A stretch of 64,000 nucleotides of DNA, taken from NCBI RefSeq assembly GCF_000373365.1, contig NZ_KB891218.1, positions 1-64,000 of the forward strand, written 5' to 3'. A model generated the notes under the pieces. It did no database searches. It was not told the origin of the DNA and was given only the letters and a program-made list of their open reading frames with translations. Position 1 is the stretch's first letter. Every line of letters starts with the position of its first letter. Source of the DNA: Parafrankia discariae. GTDB lineage: Bacteria > Actinomycetota > Actinomycetes > Frankiales > Frankiaceae. The position numbers and the translations under genes were made by a program. Shown here piece by piece: positions 18,774 through 29,790 of the stretch.

Positions 18774-19466
18774 GTGGCCTCGGCCGCGCAAGGCGACCCT
18801 GCCCGGGACATGTCCGGGCGTACCGGGAGTACCACCCGTCCACGAGACGAGCTCCGTGCCGGGACGGCCGATGCGAGCAGCACGCCCGCCGGCGCCGAGG
18901 GGCTCGCCGGGCCCGAAGGGTCGAACGTCACCCGCACCGTGCTCTCCGCCACGGACATGAGCCGGGTCGTGAGCCGGATGGCGCACCAGGTGCTGGAGAA
19001 GACCTCCGGCGGCGACGATGTGGTCCTGCTGGGTATCCCGACCCGTGGTGTGCCGCTCGCGCAGCGGCTGGCCCGCCGGGTGGAGGCGGTCGAGGGTGTG
19101 ATCCTTCCCGTGGGCTCCCTGGATCCGACGATGTACCGGGACGACCTTCGGTTGCGCGGTGTCCGCCCACTCGAGGTGACCGAGATCCCCGACTGCGGGG
19201 TCGACGGGATGGTCGTCGTCCTGGTCGACGACGTCCTCTACTCCGGGCGCACCGTCCGGGCCGCGCTCGACGCACTGTCCGCCTATGGCCGCCCGCGCGC
19301 GGTGCAGCTCGCCGTCCTGGTCGACCGGGGCCACCGCGAGCTGCCCATCCGCGCCGACTACGTGGGGAAGAACATGCCCACCTCGCGCCGCGAGTCGGTC
19401 GCCGTCCGGCTCCGTGAGGTCGACGGCGCCGACGCCGTCCTCATCGTCTCGCCGGACGCGCCGTGA
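18774..19466 (+). CDS. pyrR: Bifunctional pyr operon regulator / uracil phosphoribosyltransferase
   Basis: PyrR binds pyr mRNA when UMP is abundant and has weak uracil phosphoribosyltransferase activity. The GTG at 18774 has AAGGAGG eight to nine bases before it, giving 230 residues. About 50 N-terminal residues are a Ser/Thr/Gly-rich extension missing from most PyrR; the core starts at [19 protein letters not shown]. The type I PRTase PRPP loop [19 protein letters not shown] lies near 147-165, and the basic RNA-binding face includes [19 protein letters not shown]. First gene of the pyr operon; 43 bases separate it from pyrB. Confidence 0.95.
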   Translation: MASAAQGDPARDMSGRTGSTTRPRDELRAGTADASSTPAGAEGLAGPEGSNVTRTVLSATDMSRVVSRMAHQVLEKTSGGDDVVLLGIPTRGVPLAQRLARRVEAVEGVILPVGSLDPTMYRDDLRLRGVRPLEVTEIPDCGVDGMVVVLVDDVLYSGRTVRAALDALSAYGRPRAVQLAVLVDRGHRELPIRADYVGKNMPTSRRESVAVRLREVDGADAVLIVSPDAP

Positions 19467-19509
19467 CCGCCGAAGCGGCACCGAGCCGCCGTCCGAGGTG
19501 GTGGGCGTG

Positions 19510-20439
19510 ATGAACCACCTGCTCTCCACCGCGGATCTCAAGCTCGACGACGCGCTGCTGGTGCTCGACACGGCGGACCGCATGGCGCGGGTCGCGGACG
19601 CACCGGTCCGCAAGCTCCCGACGCTGCGCGGCCGGACCGTGGTCAATCTGTTCTTCGAGGACTCCACCCGTACCCGCACGTCCTTCGAGGTCGCCGCCAA
19701 GAGACTGTCGGCAGATGTGATCAATTTTTCGGCCCGGGGGTCAAGCGTGTCGAAGGGTGAGAGCCTGAAGGACACGGCGCAGACCCTCGAGGCGATGGGC
19801 GCGGACGCCGTCGTCTGCCGCCATCCCGCCAGCGGCGCCCCGCACCGGCTGGCCAGCTGGGTGCGCGGCAGCGTCGTGAACGCCGGTGACGGCACCCACG
19901 AGCACCCCACCCAGGCGCTGCTCGACGCGTTCACCATCCGTCGCCGGCTCGGCCGACTGGACGGGCTGGCCGTGACGATCGTCGGGGACGTCCTGCACTC
20001 CCGGGTGGCCCGCTCCAACGTCTGGCTGCTGACCACCCTCGGCGCGCGGGTGACCGTGGTCGCCCCGCCCACCCTGGTGCCGCTGGGTATCTCCGGGTGG
20101 CCCGTCGAGGTGTCCTACGACCTCGACGCCGTCCTGCCCAAGACCGACGTGGTCATGATGCTGCGTGTGCAGCGGGAGCGGATGTCGGCGGCGTTCTTCC
20201 CGACCGAGCGGGAGTACAGCCGCCGGTACGGCCTCGACGCGGACCGGGCCGCGCTGATGCCCGAGCACGCCCTGGTCATGCACCCCGGCCCGATGGTCCG
20301 CGGGATGGAGATCGCCTCCTCGGTGGCCGACTCGCCGCGCTCGACGGTGGTCGAGCAGGTCGCGAACGGGGTGAGCGTCCGCATGGCCGTCCTCTACCTG
20401 CTGCTCGGCGGCAGCGGCGCCGAACGGGAGTCCTCATGA
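19510..20439 (+). CDS. pyrB: Aspartate carbamoyltransferase catalytic subunit
   Basis: PyrB joins carbamoyl phosphate and aspartate, the second step of UMP synthesis. The protein has 309 residues. Carbamoyl-phosphate binding is at [12 protein letters not shown] (49-60), with [11 protein letters not shown] and [10 protein letters not shown] further on; [10 protein letters not shown] is the aspartate-side loop. The frame is open upstream but ATG 19510 starts at the family N-terminus ([10 protein letters not shown]). A GTG three bases earlier is an alternative. No pyrI regulatory subunit is present, usual for actinobacteria. The stop overlaps pyrC (ATGA). Confidence 0.96.
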   Translation: MNHLLSTADLKLDDALLVLDTADRMARVADAPVRKLPTLRGRTVVNLFFEDSTRTRTSFEVAAKRLSADVINFSARGSSVSKGESLKDTAQTLEAMGADAVVCRHPASGAPHRLASWVRGSVVNAGDGTHEHPTQALLDAFTIRRRLGRLDGLAVTIVGDVLHSRVARSNVWLLTTLGARVTVVAPPTLVPLGISGWPVEVSYDLDAVLPKTDVVMMLRVQRERMSAAFFPTEREYSRRYGLDADRAALMPEHALVMHPGPMVRGMEIASSVADSPRSTVVEQVANGVSVRMAVLYLLLGGSGAERESS

Positions 20440-21791
20440 CAGCGGTGATCGTGGTGCGTGGCGTCCGTCCGCTGGGCGGGGACGCGCGGGATCTGGTGCT
20501 CGCCGGCGGGACGATCGCCGCGGTCACGCCGGTCGGGGGCGCCGAGCACACCGGTGTCGTGGCCGAGGCCGCCGCGGGCTGCGCCGACGGGACCCGCCCC
20601 GCCCCGCTGGTCGTCGACGCCACCGGGCTGGTCGCGCTGCCCGGGCTCGTCGACCTGCACACCCACCTGCGTGAGCCCGGGCGGGAGGACGCCGAGACGG
20701 TCGAGTCCGGCACCCGCTCGGCGGCGCTCGGCGGGTACACGACGGTGTTCGCGATGGCCAACACCGACCCGGTCGCCGACACCGCCGGCGTGGTCGAGCA
20801 GGTGTGGCGGCTCGGCCAGGACGCCGGGCACTGCGACGTGCGCCCGGTCGGCGCGGTGACCAGGGGGCTGGCCGGCGAACGGCTCGCCGAGCTCGGCGCC
20901 ATGGCCTCCTCCGCGGCGGCGGTCCGGATGTTCTCCGACGACGGTCACTGTGTGTCCGACGCGTTGCTCATGCGCCGCGCGCTCGAGTACGTCAAGGCGT
21001 TCGACGGCGTGATCGCGCAGCACGCGGAGGAGCCGCGGCTGACCACCGGGGCGCAGATGAACGAGGGTGCCATGGCCGCCCGGCTGGGCCTGCCCGGCTG
21101 GCCGGCCGTGGCCGAGGAGGCGATCATCGCCCGGGACGCCCTGCTGACCGGGCACGTCGGGTCGCGCCTGCACATCTGCCACGTCTCCACGGCGGGCTCG
21201 GTCGAGCTCATCCGATGGGCCAAGGCGAAGGGCTGGCGGGTGACCGCGGAGGTCACCCCGCACCACCTGCTGCTCACCGAGGAACTCGTCGCCTCGTACG
21301 ACCCGGTGTACAAGGTCAATCCGCCACTGCGGACCGAGGCCGACACAGAGGCACTGCGAGCCGGCCTCGCGGACGGCACGATCGACTGTGTGGCCACCGA
21401 TCACGCCCCGCACGCCTCCGAGGACAAGGAGACGGAGTGGGCCGCGGCCCGGCCCGGGATGCTCGGCCTCGAGACGGCGCTGTCCATCGTGATCCAGACC
21501 ATGGTCGAGACCGGCCGGCTCGACTGGGCCGGCGTCGCCGACCGGATGGCGCTGGCGCCGGCCCGGATCGGCGCCGTCGCCGACACGCCGCGTGACACCG
21601 CGGGCTTCGCCCAGGTGGGCGCGCCCGCCACCCTGACCCTGCTCGACCCGCAGGCGCGCCGGGTGATCGATCCACTCGCCGTCGCCAGCCGGAGCAGCAA
21701 CACTCCGTACGGTGGCCGCACGCTGCCCGGTGCCATCCGGGCGACGTTCCTTCGGGGCCGGCCCACCGTGCTCGACGGGAAGATCATATGA
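20436..21791 (+). CDS. pyrC: Dihydroorotase
   Basis: PyrC closes carbamoyl aspartate to dihydroorotate. The 451-residue protein is a type I dihydroorotase. Metal ligands lie in LHTHLREPG near 75, the conserved HAEEP region follows, ICHVSTAGS near 248 supplies another His, and CVATDHAPH supplies the catalytic Asp. The C-terminal part shows [13 protein letters not shown] overlaps the pyrB stop, and the stop overlaps the next gene, so translation is coupled. Confidence 0.96.
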   Translation: MTAVIVVRGVRPLGGDARDLVLAGGTIAAVTPVGGAEHTGVVAEAAAGCADGTRPAPLVVDATGLVALPGLVDLHTHLREPGREDAETVESGTRSAALGGYTTVFAMANTDPVADTAGVVEQVWRLGQDAGHCDVRPVGAVTRGLAGERLAELGAMASSAAAVRMFSDDGHCVSDALLMRRALEYVKAFDGVIAQHAEEPRLTTGAQMNEGAMAARLGLPGWPAVAEEAIIARDALLTGHVGSRLHICHVSTAGSVELIRWAKAKGWRVTAEVTPHHLLLTEELVASYDPVYKVNPPLRTEADTEALRAGLADGTIDCVATDHAPHASEDKETEWAAARPGMLGLETALSIVIQTMVETGRLDWAGVADRMALAPARIGAVADTPRDTAGFAQVGAPATLTLLDPQARRVIDPLAVASRSSNTPYGGRTLPGAIRATFLRGRPTVLDGKII

Positions 21792-23665
21792 CCTCCGCCT
21801 CTCGGCCCATGTCCCTGCCGGGGATCACCCCGTTCGCGCTGGCCGGCCCCGTGCTGGCCGCCGGTGGCAAGGATCAGACGGGCCTGCACCTGCTCCTCGC
21901 CTTCGGCCTGTTGCTCCTGGTCGTGGCGGTCGTGGGCGCGATGCGACGGGCCTGGCGCGGCCGGTCGCAACAGCAGGAGGAGAACCTGCCGGACCTGCCC
22001 GAGCCGCCGGAGCAGACCGGGAACGTGCTGGCCGCCCCCCTGCGCGGCCGCTACCTCGGCACGGTGGACGCCGGCCACTGGCGGGAGTGGATCGCGGCGC
22101 GCGGGCTGGCCGGGCACGACGGCGACTACATCGCCGTCTACGAGCTGGGAGTGCGGGTCGACCGGGACGGCGAGGCGTTCTGGATCCCCCGCGAGGCCGT
22201 GCGGGGTGCCCGGCTCGAACGGGCGCACGCCGGTAAGGTCTCCGCGCCCAGCCGGCTGATCGTGGTCGCCTGGTCGTTCGAGGGCCGGGAGCTGGAGGCC
22301 GGTTTCCGCGGCGAGGACCGGGCCCGCCAGCCGAAGGTCGTCCGCTCCGTGCACGACCTCATCGGGCCGGCGCCCGCCCAGCCGATGTCCGGCGACATCA
22401 CCTCGCCGCACGCCCTGCCCCGGCCGCGCAACCGGCTGCGGCCCCGCGTGCCGGCGGCGGCCCGCCCGGGCGCGCCCGGCGCCGCGGCCTCCGCCCGCGG
22501 GCAGCGTCCTGATCTCGCCGCGGTGGCCCCGGGCGGGCCCGCGACGATGCCGATCCCGGTCAATGGTCGCCAGCCCCGGGGGGAGCGGGCCGGGTGGCGC
22601 CGCGGTGGCGCCGGCGCGGCGGCCACCGGATCCGGCGAGGCCGGCCCCACCGGTGCCTACGAGACGGGTGCCGGCACGGGTGCCTACGAGACGGGTGCCG
22701 GCACGGGTGCCTACGAGACGGGTGCCGGCACGGGTGCCTACGAGACGGGTGCCGGCACGGGTGCCTACGACATCCGTGCCCACGTCACCGGTGCGCACAG
22801 TGTCAGCGCCCCTGGCACTGTCGGCCACGGCACCGCCGCTCACGAGACCGGCTCCCCCTCCACCGGCGGGTACGACACCGGCTCCCACCGCGCGGGCGGC
22901 TACGACACCGGCGCCAACCGGGCGGGTGGGTACGACACCGGCGGTTACCGGACCGGCGCCTACGACGTGAGCGTCCAGGGGACGGGCTCCCAGCCCGTGA
23001 GCGGCGCGACGGCCGGTTACGACACGGCCGGATACAGCACGGCCGGCTATGACACGGGCGGATACAGCACGGGCGGGTACAACCCGCCCGGATACAGCCC
23101 TCCCGGCTACGGGACTGACAGCTACGACCTGCGGGGCCAGGGCCAGGGCACCGGCGCGCTGGAGGCGCGCGGTCCGGACGCCCGCGGTTACGGCACCGGT
23201 GGTTACGGCACCGGTGGGTACGAGCGTCCCGGCACTCCCGGACCGCCCGCCGCCGACCCGGGGGCGCCGGACCCGGCCGCGTACCACCTGGGCGCCGGCG
23301 ACACCGGCGCCTACGACACCGGTTCCTACGGCACCGGCGCGTACAACACTGGTTCCTACGACACCGGCGCCCGTGGCACCGGCGCTTACGACACCGGTTC
23401 CTACGGGTCCGGCGGCCACGGCGCGGGCGCCGGTGTCGCGGGATCCCCCGCCCCGCGTGGCTACGGTCAGGGTGCCTACGACCAGGGTGGACGCGGCCCG
23501 AGCGGGCGGGACCAGGGCGGGCGGGACCAGGGCGGACGTGACCAGGGCGGATACGGCCGGGACGGGTACGACGTCGACCCGGCGGGGCGGCCGCGCGAGC
23601 AGCGGGCCGACACCTTCACCGTGCCACCCGGCGAGGCCTCGTACCGGCGGGAGGAGTACCCGTGA
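21788..23665 (+). CDS. Membrane-anchored PH-like domain protein with a long Tyr/Gly/Thr repeat tail
   Basis: An ATGA overlap couples it to pyrC. The 625-residue protein has a transmembrane helix near 32-52 (LHLLLAFGLLLLVVAVVGA) and a PH-like globular region of about 120 residues (GRYLGTVDAGHWREWIAARG, YELGVRVDRDGEAFWIP, LIVVAWSFEGRELEAGF). That part matches the small protein found between pyrC and carA in other actinobacteria. The remaining roughly 400 residues are low complexity: exact GAYETGAGT repeats, then GGYDTG, GAYDTGSYGTG and GGRDQGGRDQ variants, with Tyr spaced every 5-9 residues and almost no bulky hydrophobics. It is probably disordered. The short orthologues lack such a tail. Function unknown. 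Confidence 0.8.
   Translation: MTSASRPMSLPGITPFALAGPVLAAGGKDQTGLHLLLAFGLLLLVVAVVGAMRRAWRGRSQQQEENLPDLPEPPEQTGNVLAAPLRGRYLGTVDAGHWREWIAARGLAGHDGDYIAVYELGVRVDRDGEAFWIPREAVRGARLERAHAGKVSAPSRLIVVAWSFEGRELEAGFRGEDRARQPKVVRSVHDLIGPAPAQPMSGDITSPHALPRPRNRLRPRVPAAARPGAPGAAASARGQRPDLAAVAPGGPATMPIPVNGRQPRGERAGWRRGGAGAAATGSGEAGPTGAYETGAGTGAYETGAGTGAYETGAGTGAYETGAGTGAYDIRAHVTGAHSVSAPGTVGHGTAAHETGSPSTGGYDTGSHRAGGYDTGANRAGGYDTGGYRTGAYDVSVQGTGSQPVSGATAGYDTAGYSTAGYDTGGYSTGGYNPPGYSPPGYGTDSYDLRGQGQGTGALEARGPDARGYGTGGYGTGGYERPGTPGPPAADPGAPDPAAYHLGAGDTGAYDTGSYGTGAYNTGSYDTGARGTGAYDTGSYGSGGHGAGAGVAGSPAPRGYGQGAYDQGGRGPSGRDQGGRDQGGRDQGGYGRDGYDVDPAGRPREQRADTFTVPPGEASYRREEYP
22652..22770. repeat. Four perfect 27-base tandem repeats
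   Basis: Units start at 22652, 22679, 22706 and 22733, each beginning GGTGCCTACGAGACGGGTG and encoding GAYETGAGT; a fifth partial copy begins at 22760. Identity at DNA level suggests recent expansion by slippage or recombination. Confidence 0.97.
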
Positions 23666-23750
23666 CAGCGGCGTCCTGGCAGTCGGCCAGGCGTGAAGGA
23701 GGAGGCCTGGCCGCAGGCCGGGCCCTACGGATCGATGCGGGGGTGAGCCG

Positions 23751-24944
23751 GTGACCGGCTTGGACAGGCAGCCGGCTCCGCCGGAGTGGGAACAGGCCCG
23801 GCGCGGGCCGGGAGCGCCCCGGCGCGCGGTGCTCATGCTCGAGGACGGCCGGAGCTTCGCCGGGGACGCGTTCGGCTCGGTCGGCGAGGCGTTCGGCGAG
23901 GCGGTCTTCTCCACCGGGATGACCGGCTACCAGGAGACCCTCACCGACCCGTCGTTCCACCGCCAGGTCGTGATCATGACGGCGCCGCACATCGGCAACA
24001 CGGGGGTGAACGACACCGACTACGAGTCGGACCGCATCCAGGTGGCCGGCTTCGTCGTGCGGGACCCGAGCCGGCTGGCGTCGAACTGGCGCGCCCAGCG
24101 CACCCTGGACGACGAGCTCGAGAATGCCGGGGTGGTCGGGATCAGCGGGGTCGACACCCGTGCGCTGACCCGGCACCTGCGCGAGCGCGGCGCGATGCGG
24201 TGCGGGGTCAGCAGCACCGACACCGATCTCGACTCGCTGCTCGACCGGGTGCGCGAGTCGCCGGAGATGGTCGGCGCCGACCTCGCCCCGGAGGTCAGCA
24301 CGGACCAGCCCTATGTCGTCGAGGCGCGGTCGGGCCTGCCGGTCTTCACCGTCGCCGCGCTGGACCTGGGCATCAAGCGGAACACCCCGCTGTCCATGGC
24401 CGCGCTGGGCTGCGAGGTGCACGTGCTGCCGGCCCGCAGCACGGCCGCCGAGCTGCTCGCCCTCTCGCCCGACGGGGTCTTCCTGTCGAACGGCCCGGGT
24501 GACCCGGCCCGCGCGGACTACGCGGTCGAGACGCTCACCGGGATCCTGGCGGCCGGTGTCCCGGTCTTCGGGATCTGTTTCGGCAACCAGGTGCTCGCCC
24601 GGGCCCTGGGCTTCGAGACGTACAAGCTGACCTACGGCCACCGCGGCGTGAACCAGCCCGTGGCCGACACCCGGACCGGCCGGATCGCGGTCACCAGCCA
24701 CAACCACGGCTTCGCGGTGCGTGCGCCGCTGACCGGCACGACCGACACCCCCCACGGGCGGGTCGAGGTTAGCCACGTGGCGCTCAACGACGACGTGGTC
24801 GAGGGCCTGACCTGCCTGGACGTGCCGGCGTTCAGTGTCCAGTTCCATCCCGAGGCGGCGCCTGGCCCGCACGACGCCCAGGGACTGTTCGACCGGTTCT
24901 GCGGCCTGATGGCGGCCGGCCGGCGGAAGCGGGGAGAAGGCTGA
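23751..24944 (+). CDS. carA: Carbamoyl-phosphate synthase small subunit
   Basis: CarA is the glutaminase that supplies ammonia to CarB. The protein has 397 residues. The N-terminal domain carries [17 protein letters not shown] and [15 protein letters not shown]. The class I glutamine amidotransferase domain has the catalytic Cys in GICFGNQ near 276 (many bacteria have GICLGHQ) and the His/Glu pair in FHPEAAPGP near 366. The GTG at 23751 is chosen by GGGGTGAG just upstream; the first 20 residues are an extension. Stop overlaps carB (TGATG). carA follows the PH-like gene after 85 bases. Confidence 0.96.
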   Translation: MTGLDRQPAPPEWEQARRGPGAPRRAVLMLEDGRSFAGDAFGSVGEAFGEAVFSTGMTGYQETLTDPSFHRQVVIMTAPHIGNTGVNDTDYESDRIQVAGFVVRDPSRLASNWRAQRTLDDELENAGVVGISGVDTRALTRHLRERGAMRCGVSSTDTDLDSLLDRVRESPEMVGADLAPEVSTDQPYVVEARSGLPVFTVAALDLGIKRNTPLSMAALGCEVHVLPARSTAAELLALSPDGVFLSNGPGDPARADYAVETLTGILAAGVPVFGICFGNQVLARALGFETYKLTYGHRGVNQPVADTRTGRIAVTSHNHGFAVRAPLTGTTDTPHGRVEVSHVALNDDVVEGLTCLDVPAFSVQFHPEAAPGPHDAQGLFDRFCGLMAAGRRKRGEG

Positions 24945-27900
24945 TGCCCAGGCGCGAGGATCTGCGCTCCGTGCTGGTGATCGGCTCCGGGCCGATCGTC
25001 ATCGGCCAGGCGTGCGAGTTCGACTATTCCGGGACGCAGGCGTGCCGGGTGCTGCGGGCCGAGGGCCTGCGGGTGATCCTGGTCAACAGCAACCCGGCCA
25101 CGATCATGACGGACCCGGAGATCGCCGACGCGACCTACGTCGAGCCGATCACCCCGGACATCGTCACGAAGATCATCGAACGGGAGCGGCCGGATGCCAT
25201 CCTGGCCACGATGGGCGGGCAGACCGCGCTGAACACCGCGGTCGCCCTGCACGACGCCGGGGTGCTCGAGCGGTTCGGCGTCCGGCTCATCGGCGCCAAC
25301 ATCGACGCGATCCGCTCCGGCGAGGACCGGCAGGCCTTCAAGGACATCGTCGCCGCCGTCGGCGGCGAGACGGCCCGCAGCGCGATCTGCACGACCGTGG
25401 ACGAGTGCCTGGCCGCGGCCGAGGAGTTCTCCTACCCGGTCGTGGTGCGCCCGAGCTACACCCTCGGCGGCGCCGGCAGCGGGTTCGCGCACGACCCCGC
25501 CGAGCTGCGCCGGATGTCCGCGGACGGGCTGGCGGCCAGCCCGACCACCGAGGTGCTCGTCGAGGAGTCGGTGCTCGGCTGGAAGGAGTTCGAGCTCGAA
25601 CTGATGCGCGACCGCGCCGACAACGTGGTCGTCGTGTGTTCGATCGAGAACATCGACCCGATGGGCGTGCACACCGGCGACTCGGTGACCGTCGCCCCGG
25701 CGATGACCCTGACCGACCGCGAGTACCAGTGCATGCGGGACATGTCGATCGCCGTCATGCGCGCCGTCGGGGTCGACGCGGGCGGCTGCAACATCCAGTT
25801 CGCGGTCGACCCGGCCACCGGGCGGCTCGTCGTCATCGAGATGAACCCGCGGGTGTCCCGTTCGTCCGCGCTGGCCTCGAAGGCGACCGGCTTCCCGATC
25901 GCGAAGATCTCGGCCAAGCTGGCGCTGGGCTACACCCTCGACGAGATCCCCAACGACATCACCCGCACCACGCCGGCGGCCTTCGAGCCGACCCTCGACT
26001 ACGTCGTGGTGAAGGTGCCGCGCTTCGCGTTCGAGAAGTTCCCGGGCGCCGACACGATGTTGACCACGACGATGAAGTCCGTCGGGGAGGCGATGGGGGT
26101 CGGGCGCAGCTTCGCCGAGGCGCTGCAGAAGGCGCTGCGCTCGATGGAGCAGTCGGGCCTGTCGTTCACCTTCGAACCGCCCGACCGGTCCGCGGCGGAG
26201 CTGCTCGACGCGGCCCGCACCCCGCACGACGGGCGGCTGCACACCGTCCAGCAGGCGCTGCTGGCCGGTGCGACGGCCGCCGAGGTGACCGAGACCACCG
26301 GCATCGACCCCTGGTTCGTCGACCAGATCGTGTTCATCAACGAGGTCGCCGCGTCGCTGGCCCGCAACCCGGAGGGCATCCGCCGCGCCAAGCGCGCCGG
26401 ATTCTCCGACGCCCAGCTCGCGGGCCTGCTCGGCACCAAGGAGGACGTGGTCCGGTCGTTCCGGCACCGCGCGGGCATCCGTCCCGTCTACAAGACGGTC
26501 GACACCTGCGCCGCCGAGTTCGCCTCGGAGACGCCCTACCACTACTCGTCCTACGACTCCGAGACCGAGGTCGCGCCGAGCGACAAGCCCCGGGTGATCG
26601 TGCTCGGCAGCGGGCCGAACCGGATCGGGCAGGGCATCGAGTTCGACTACGCCTGCTGCCACGCCGTGATGGCGCTCTCCGACGCCGGCTACGAGACCGT
26701 GATGGTCAACTGCAACCCGGAGACGGTCTCCACCGACTACGACACCGCGGACCGCCTCTACGTCGAGCCGCTGACCGTCGAGGACGTCCTGGAGGTCGTG
26801 CACGCCGAGTCGCAGGCGGGGCCGCTGGCCGGGGTGATCGTGTCGCTGGGCGGCCAGACCCCGCTGGGTATCGCCGCCGCGCTCGCCGACGCCGGCGTCC
26901 CGCTCGTCGGCACGCCGCCGAAGGCCATCCACCTCGCGGAGGACCGCGGCCAGTTCGGGCAGGTGCTCGCCACCGCCGGCCTGCCCTCGCCGCCGCACGG
27001 GGTGGCCACCTCCTACGCCGAGGCGCGCACGGTCGCCGACCGGATCGGCTACCCGGTGCTGGTGCGGCCGTCCTACGTGCTCGGCGGGCGGGGCATGGAG
27101 ATCGTCTACGACGATCCGATGCTGCGCGACTACATCGAGCGCGCCACCCAGATCTCGCCGGAGCACCCCGTGCTGGTGGACCGCTTCCTCGACGACGCGG
27201 TCGAGATCGACGTGGACGCGCTCTACGACGGCACCGAGCTCTACCTCGCGGGCGTGATGGAGCACATCGAGGAGGCCGGGGTGCACTCCGGCGACTCCGC
27301 CTGCGCGCTGCCGCCGATCACCCTCGGGCGCTCCGAGCTCGACCGGATTCGCGAGTCCACCCGGCTGATCGCCGAGGGGGTGGGCGTGCGCGGGCTGCTC
27401 AACGTGCAGTACGCGCTGCAGTCCGACGTGCTCTACGTGCTGGAGGCCAACCCGCGCGCCTCGCGCACGGTGCCGTTCGTCTCCAAGGCGACGGCCGTGC
27501 CGCTGGCCAAGGCCGCGGCCCGGGTGATGCTCGGCGCGACCGTGCCCGAGCTGCGGGCCGAGGGCCTGCTGCCGGAGTACGGCGACGGCGCCACCCTGCC
27601 GCTGGACTCGCACATCTCGGTCAAGGAGGCCGTGCTGCCCTTCGGCCGGTTCCGGGACGCGGGCGGGCGCGGGGTGGACACGGTGCTCGGCCCGGAGATG
27701 CGCTCCACCGGCGAGGTGATGGGCATCGACGACGGCTTCGGCACCGCGTACGCCAAGTCGCAGGCCGCGGCCTACGCGTCGCTGCCGACCTACGGCCGGG
27801 TGTTCGTCTCCGTCGCCAACCGCGACAAGCGAGCGATGATCTTCCCGATCAAACGGCTGGCGGACCTCGGCTTCGTCGTCTACGCGACCGAGGGCACCGC

Positions 27901-28387
27901 CGACGTGCTGCGGCGCAACGGGGTCAAGGCCGTGGTTCTCGGCAAGCATCGGGCTCCCAGCGAGAACCTCATCGACTGCGTCGAAATGATCATGTCTGGC
28001 CAGATCGACCTGGTCATCAACACGCCGTGGGGTGTCGGGCCACGGCTGGACGGCTACGAGATCCGCACCGCCTGCGTCAGCGCCGGGGTGCCCTGCATCA
28101 CCACCATTCAGGGCGCCGCCGCGTGCGTGCAGGGTATCGAGTCGCTGGTACGGGGCGAACTGGGGGTGCGCCCGCTGCAGGAGTACCACGCGGCCCTGCG
28201 GTCGACCTGGGGGACGACCCCCGAGGGGCTGCCCGGAGCGACCTCCGCCGCCGGCTCCCGCGCGGTCCGCGAGCCGGGGGCGCGGCCCGATTCGGGTGCC
28301 GGGTCGCGGACCGGCACCGATGCCGATGCCGGGTCGGACTCCGGCCCGGCCGGTGGGGCGCCCGCCTCGACCGTGGCGGACCGGTGA
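24944..28387 (+). CDS. carB: Carbamoyl-phosphate synthase large subunit
   Basis: CarB makes carbamoyl phosphate for pyrimidine and arginine synthesis from bicarbonate, ammonia and two ATP. The 1147 residues contain two ATP-grasp halves: ARQ-type signatures [18 protein letters not shown] (first) and [18 protein letters not shown] (second), plus [18 protein letters not shown] and [18 protein letters not shown]. The MGS-like allosteric domain follows ([18 protein letters not shown]), the usual site of UMP control. About 45 residues at the C-terminus are an extra Gly/Ser/Ala-rich tail. ATG overlaps carA; the stop overlaps pyrF. Confidence 0.97.
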   Translation: MPRREDLRSVLVIGSGPIVIGQACEFDYSGTQACRVLRAEGLRVILVNSNPATIMTDPEIADATYVEPITPDIVTKIIERERPDAILATMGGQTALNTAVALHDAGVLERFGVRLIGANIDAIRSGEDRQAFKDIVAAVGGETARSAICTTVDECLAAAEEFSYPVVVRPSYTLGGAGSGFAHDPAELRRMSADGLAASPTTEVLVEESVLGWKEFELELMRDRADNVVVVCSIENIDPMGVHTGDSVTVAPAMTLTDREYQCMRDMSIAVMRAVGVDAGGCNIQFAVDPATGRLVVIEMNPRVSRSSALASKATGFPIAKISAKLALGYTLDEIPNDITRTTPAAFEPTLDYVVVKVPRFAFEKFPGADTMLTTTMKSVGEAMGVGRSFAEALQKALRSMEQSGLSFTFEPPDRSAAELLDAARTPHDGRLHTVQQALLAGATAAEVTETTGIDPWFVDQIVFINEVAASLARNPEGIRRAKRAGFSDAQLAGLLGTKEDVVRSFRHRAGIRPVYKTVDTCAAEFASETPYHYSSYDSETEVAPSDKPRVIVLGSGPNRIGQGIEFDYACCHAVMALSDAGYETVMVNCNPETVSTDYDTADRLYVEPLTVEDVLEVVHAESQAGPLAGVIVSLGGQTPLGIAAALADAGVPLVGTPPKAIHLAEDRGQFGQVLATAGLPSPPHGVATSYAEARTVADRIGYPVLVRPSYVLGGRGMEIVYDDPMLRDYIERATQISPEHPVLVDRFLDDAVEIDVDALYDGTELYLAGVMEHIEEAGVHSGDSACALPPITLGRSELDRIRESTRLIAEGVGVRGLLNVQYALQSDVLYVLEANPRASRTVPFVSKATAVPLAKAAARVMLGATVPELRAEGLLPEYGDGATLPLDSHISVKEAVLPFGRFRDAGGRGVDTVLGPEMRSTGEVMGIDDGFGTAYAKSQAAAYASLPTYGRVFVSVANRDKRAMIFPIKRLADLGFVVYATEGTADVLRRNGVKAVVLGKHRAPSENLIDCVEMIMSGQIDLVINTPWGVGPRLDGYEIRTACVSAGVPCITTIQGAAACVQGIESLVRGELGVRPLQEYHAALRSTWGTTPEGLPGATSAAGSRAVREPGARPDSGAGSRTGTDADAGSDSGPAGGAPASTVADR

Positions 28388-29223
28388 CCTCATCGGGCGC
28401 CCCCCGTCGGTGGGCGCCACCGGCGGGCCGCGCCCCGGTCGCGGTCGCGCTCGACGCCCCGGACGCTGCCACGGCGCTGGGCTGGGCCCGGGCGGTGGCG
28501 CCGCATGTGGCCGTGCTGAAGATCGGCCTGGAGCTCTTCTACCGGGCCGGGCCGGCGATCGTGACTGCGCTGCGTGACGAAGGGCTGCTGGCGCCGGCTC
28601 GGCCGGCGGAGCCCTCGGCGCCCGCTCGGGTGGTGAGTTCCGTCACGAAGGGTGACGCCGCGAACGGCCCGGGTGAGTCGGACGGCCACCCGGCACCCGA
28701 GCTCTTCCTCGATCTGAAACTCCATGACATCCCGGCGACCGTGGCCGGCGGGATGCGCTCGCTGGCCACGCTGGGACCCCGTTTCGTGACCGTGCACGCG
28801 GCCGGCGGCGCGGCGATGGTGCGGGCGGCGGTCGACGCCGGGCCCGATGTTCATGTAACCGCGGTCACGGTGTTGACGTCGTTGGACGACGCCGCGCTCG
28901 CCGCCGTCGGGCTGTCCGGACCCCCCTCGGACGCCGTCCGCAGGCTCGCGGTGCTCGCTGTCGAGGCCGGCGCGAGGGCGCTCGTCTGCAGCCCGAAAGA
29001 GGTCTCCTTGGTCCGTGCGGAGCTCGGTGAAACTGTGACTCTCATCACGCCTGGAGTGCGTCCGGAGGGGTCTGAGCGGGCTGACCAGGCCCGGGTCGCC
29101 ACCCCGGAACGGGCCCTCGCCGACGGTTCGGACCTCCTTGTGATCGGCCGTCCGATCACCTCCGCGGCCGATCGGGCCGTGGCCGCCGCCACTATCGCCA
29201 CCAGGGTTACTCCACTCCGGTAG
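28384..29223 (+). CDS. pyrF: Orotidine 5'-phosphate decarboxylase
   Basis: PyrF makes UMP from OMP, the last pathway step. The GTG at 28384 overlaps the carB stop as GTGA, giving 279 residues. VAVALDAPD opens the barrel, the catalytic motif [13 protein letters not shown] (Lys near 112) is intact, and [21 protein letters not shown] with LLVIGRPIT bind phosphate. Between the substrate Lys (VLKIGLELF) and the DLKLHD strand there is an insertion of about 37 Ala/Pro/Gly-rich residues that the compact enzyme normally lacks. The frame is open far upstream only as a shadow of carB. Confidence 0.93.
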   Translation: MTSSGAPRRWAPPAGRAPVAVALDAPDAATALGWARAVAPHVAVLKIGLELFYRAGPAIVTALRDEGLLAPARPAEPSAPARVVSSVTKGDAANGPGESDGHPAPELFLDLKLHDIPATVAGGMRSLATLGPRFVTVHAAGGAAMVRAAVDAGPDVHVTAVTVLTSLDDAALAAVGLSGPPSDAVRRLAVLAVEAGARALVCSPKEVSLVRAELGETVTLITPGVRPEGSERADQARVATPERALADGSDLLVIGRPITSAADRAVAAATIATRVTPLR

Positions 29224-29469
29224 GCCCTTGACCTGCGTAAACGCCACTACGGGTGGATCTGGGCCGCTCTGGGGGCCCGAGTACCGGTACGGTGGGGCCG
29301 CTACGGACCGAATGCGTCCGGCGCGTGCGACGCAGGTCATTCATCCGGGCAAAGGCTGTGTCTTGTGGGGACAATACGGGGCACCCCCGTGATGCAGCAC
29401 CGGCTGGACCGAGGAGCCTCTTCCTCGCTAGTTTGCGCGGCGCGATCACCGAATTGAGGAGGCGTACCC

Positions 29470-29790
29470 GTGACCCTGCCGCCCCTGACGCCTGAGCAGA
29501 GGGCCGCCGCCCTCGAGAAAGCCGCGCTGGCCCGTAAGCAGCGCGCCGAACTCAAGGAGCGGTTGAAGAAGGGGGAGATCAGTCTTGCCGCCGTTCTCGA
29601 GCTGGCGGACAGCGATGAGATCGTCGGCAAGATGAAGGTTTCCGCGGTCTTGGAGTCGCTTCCCGGAGTGGGCCGTGTTCGGGCCCAGAAGATCCGGGAG
29701 CGACTCGGTATCAGCCCGACCCGCCGCTTGCGCGGGCTCGGGGCCAAGCAGCGTGCCGCGCTCCTCGAGGAGTTCGGCACGGGCGCCTGA
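29470..29790 (+). CDS. mihF: Actinobacterial integration host factor mIHF
   Basis: mIHF is a small nucleoid-associated protein unrelated to HU/IHF, required for phage integration in mycobacteria and shaping the chromosome in Streptomyces. The 106 residues match: a basic N-terminal helix (PPLTPEQRAAALEKAA, RKQRAELKERLKKGE), then the helix-two-turn-helix core VSAVLESLPGVGRVRAQKI and ERLGISPTRRLRGLG. GTG start with GAGGAGG eight bases upstream. The upstream 246 bases hold its promoter; a hairpin follows at 29822-29842, so it is probably monocistronic. Confidence 0.96.
   Translation: MTLPPLTPEQRAAALEKAALARKQRAELKERLKKGEISLAAVLELADSDEIVGKMKVSAVLESLPGVGRVRAQKIRERLGISPTRRLRGLGAKQRAALLEEFGTGA

Noticed and set aside
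21401-23914. Minus-strand frame rich in GTGVV repeats over the PH-like gene
   Set aside because: The repeats are the reverse complement of the Tyr/Gly/Thr repeats. The plus frame has a ribosome-coupled start, a membrane helix and a PH-like domain.
24632-28420. A 1262-codon minus-strand frame across carA and carB
   Set aside because: Same high-GC shadow effect; carA and carB are intact and coupled on the plus strand.
25012-29223. A 1403-codon plus frame ending with PyrF
   Set aside because: Only the last 280 codons are PyrF; the rest is a stop-free shadow of carB. The real start is the GTG at 28384.
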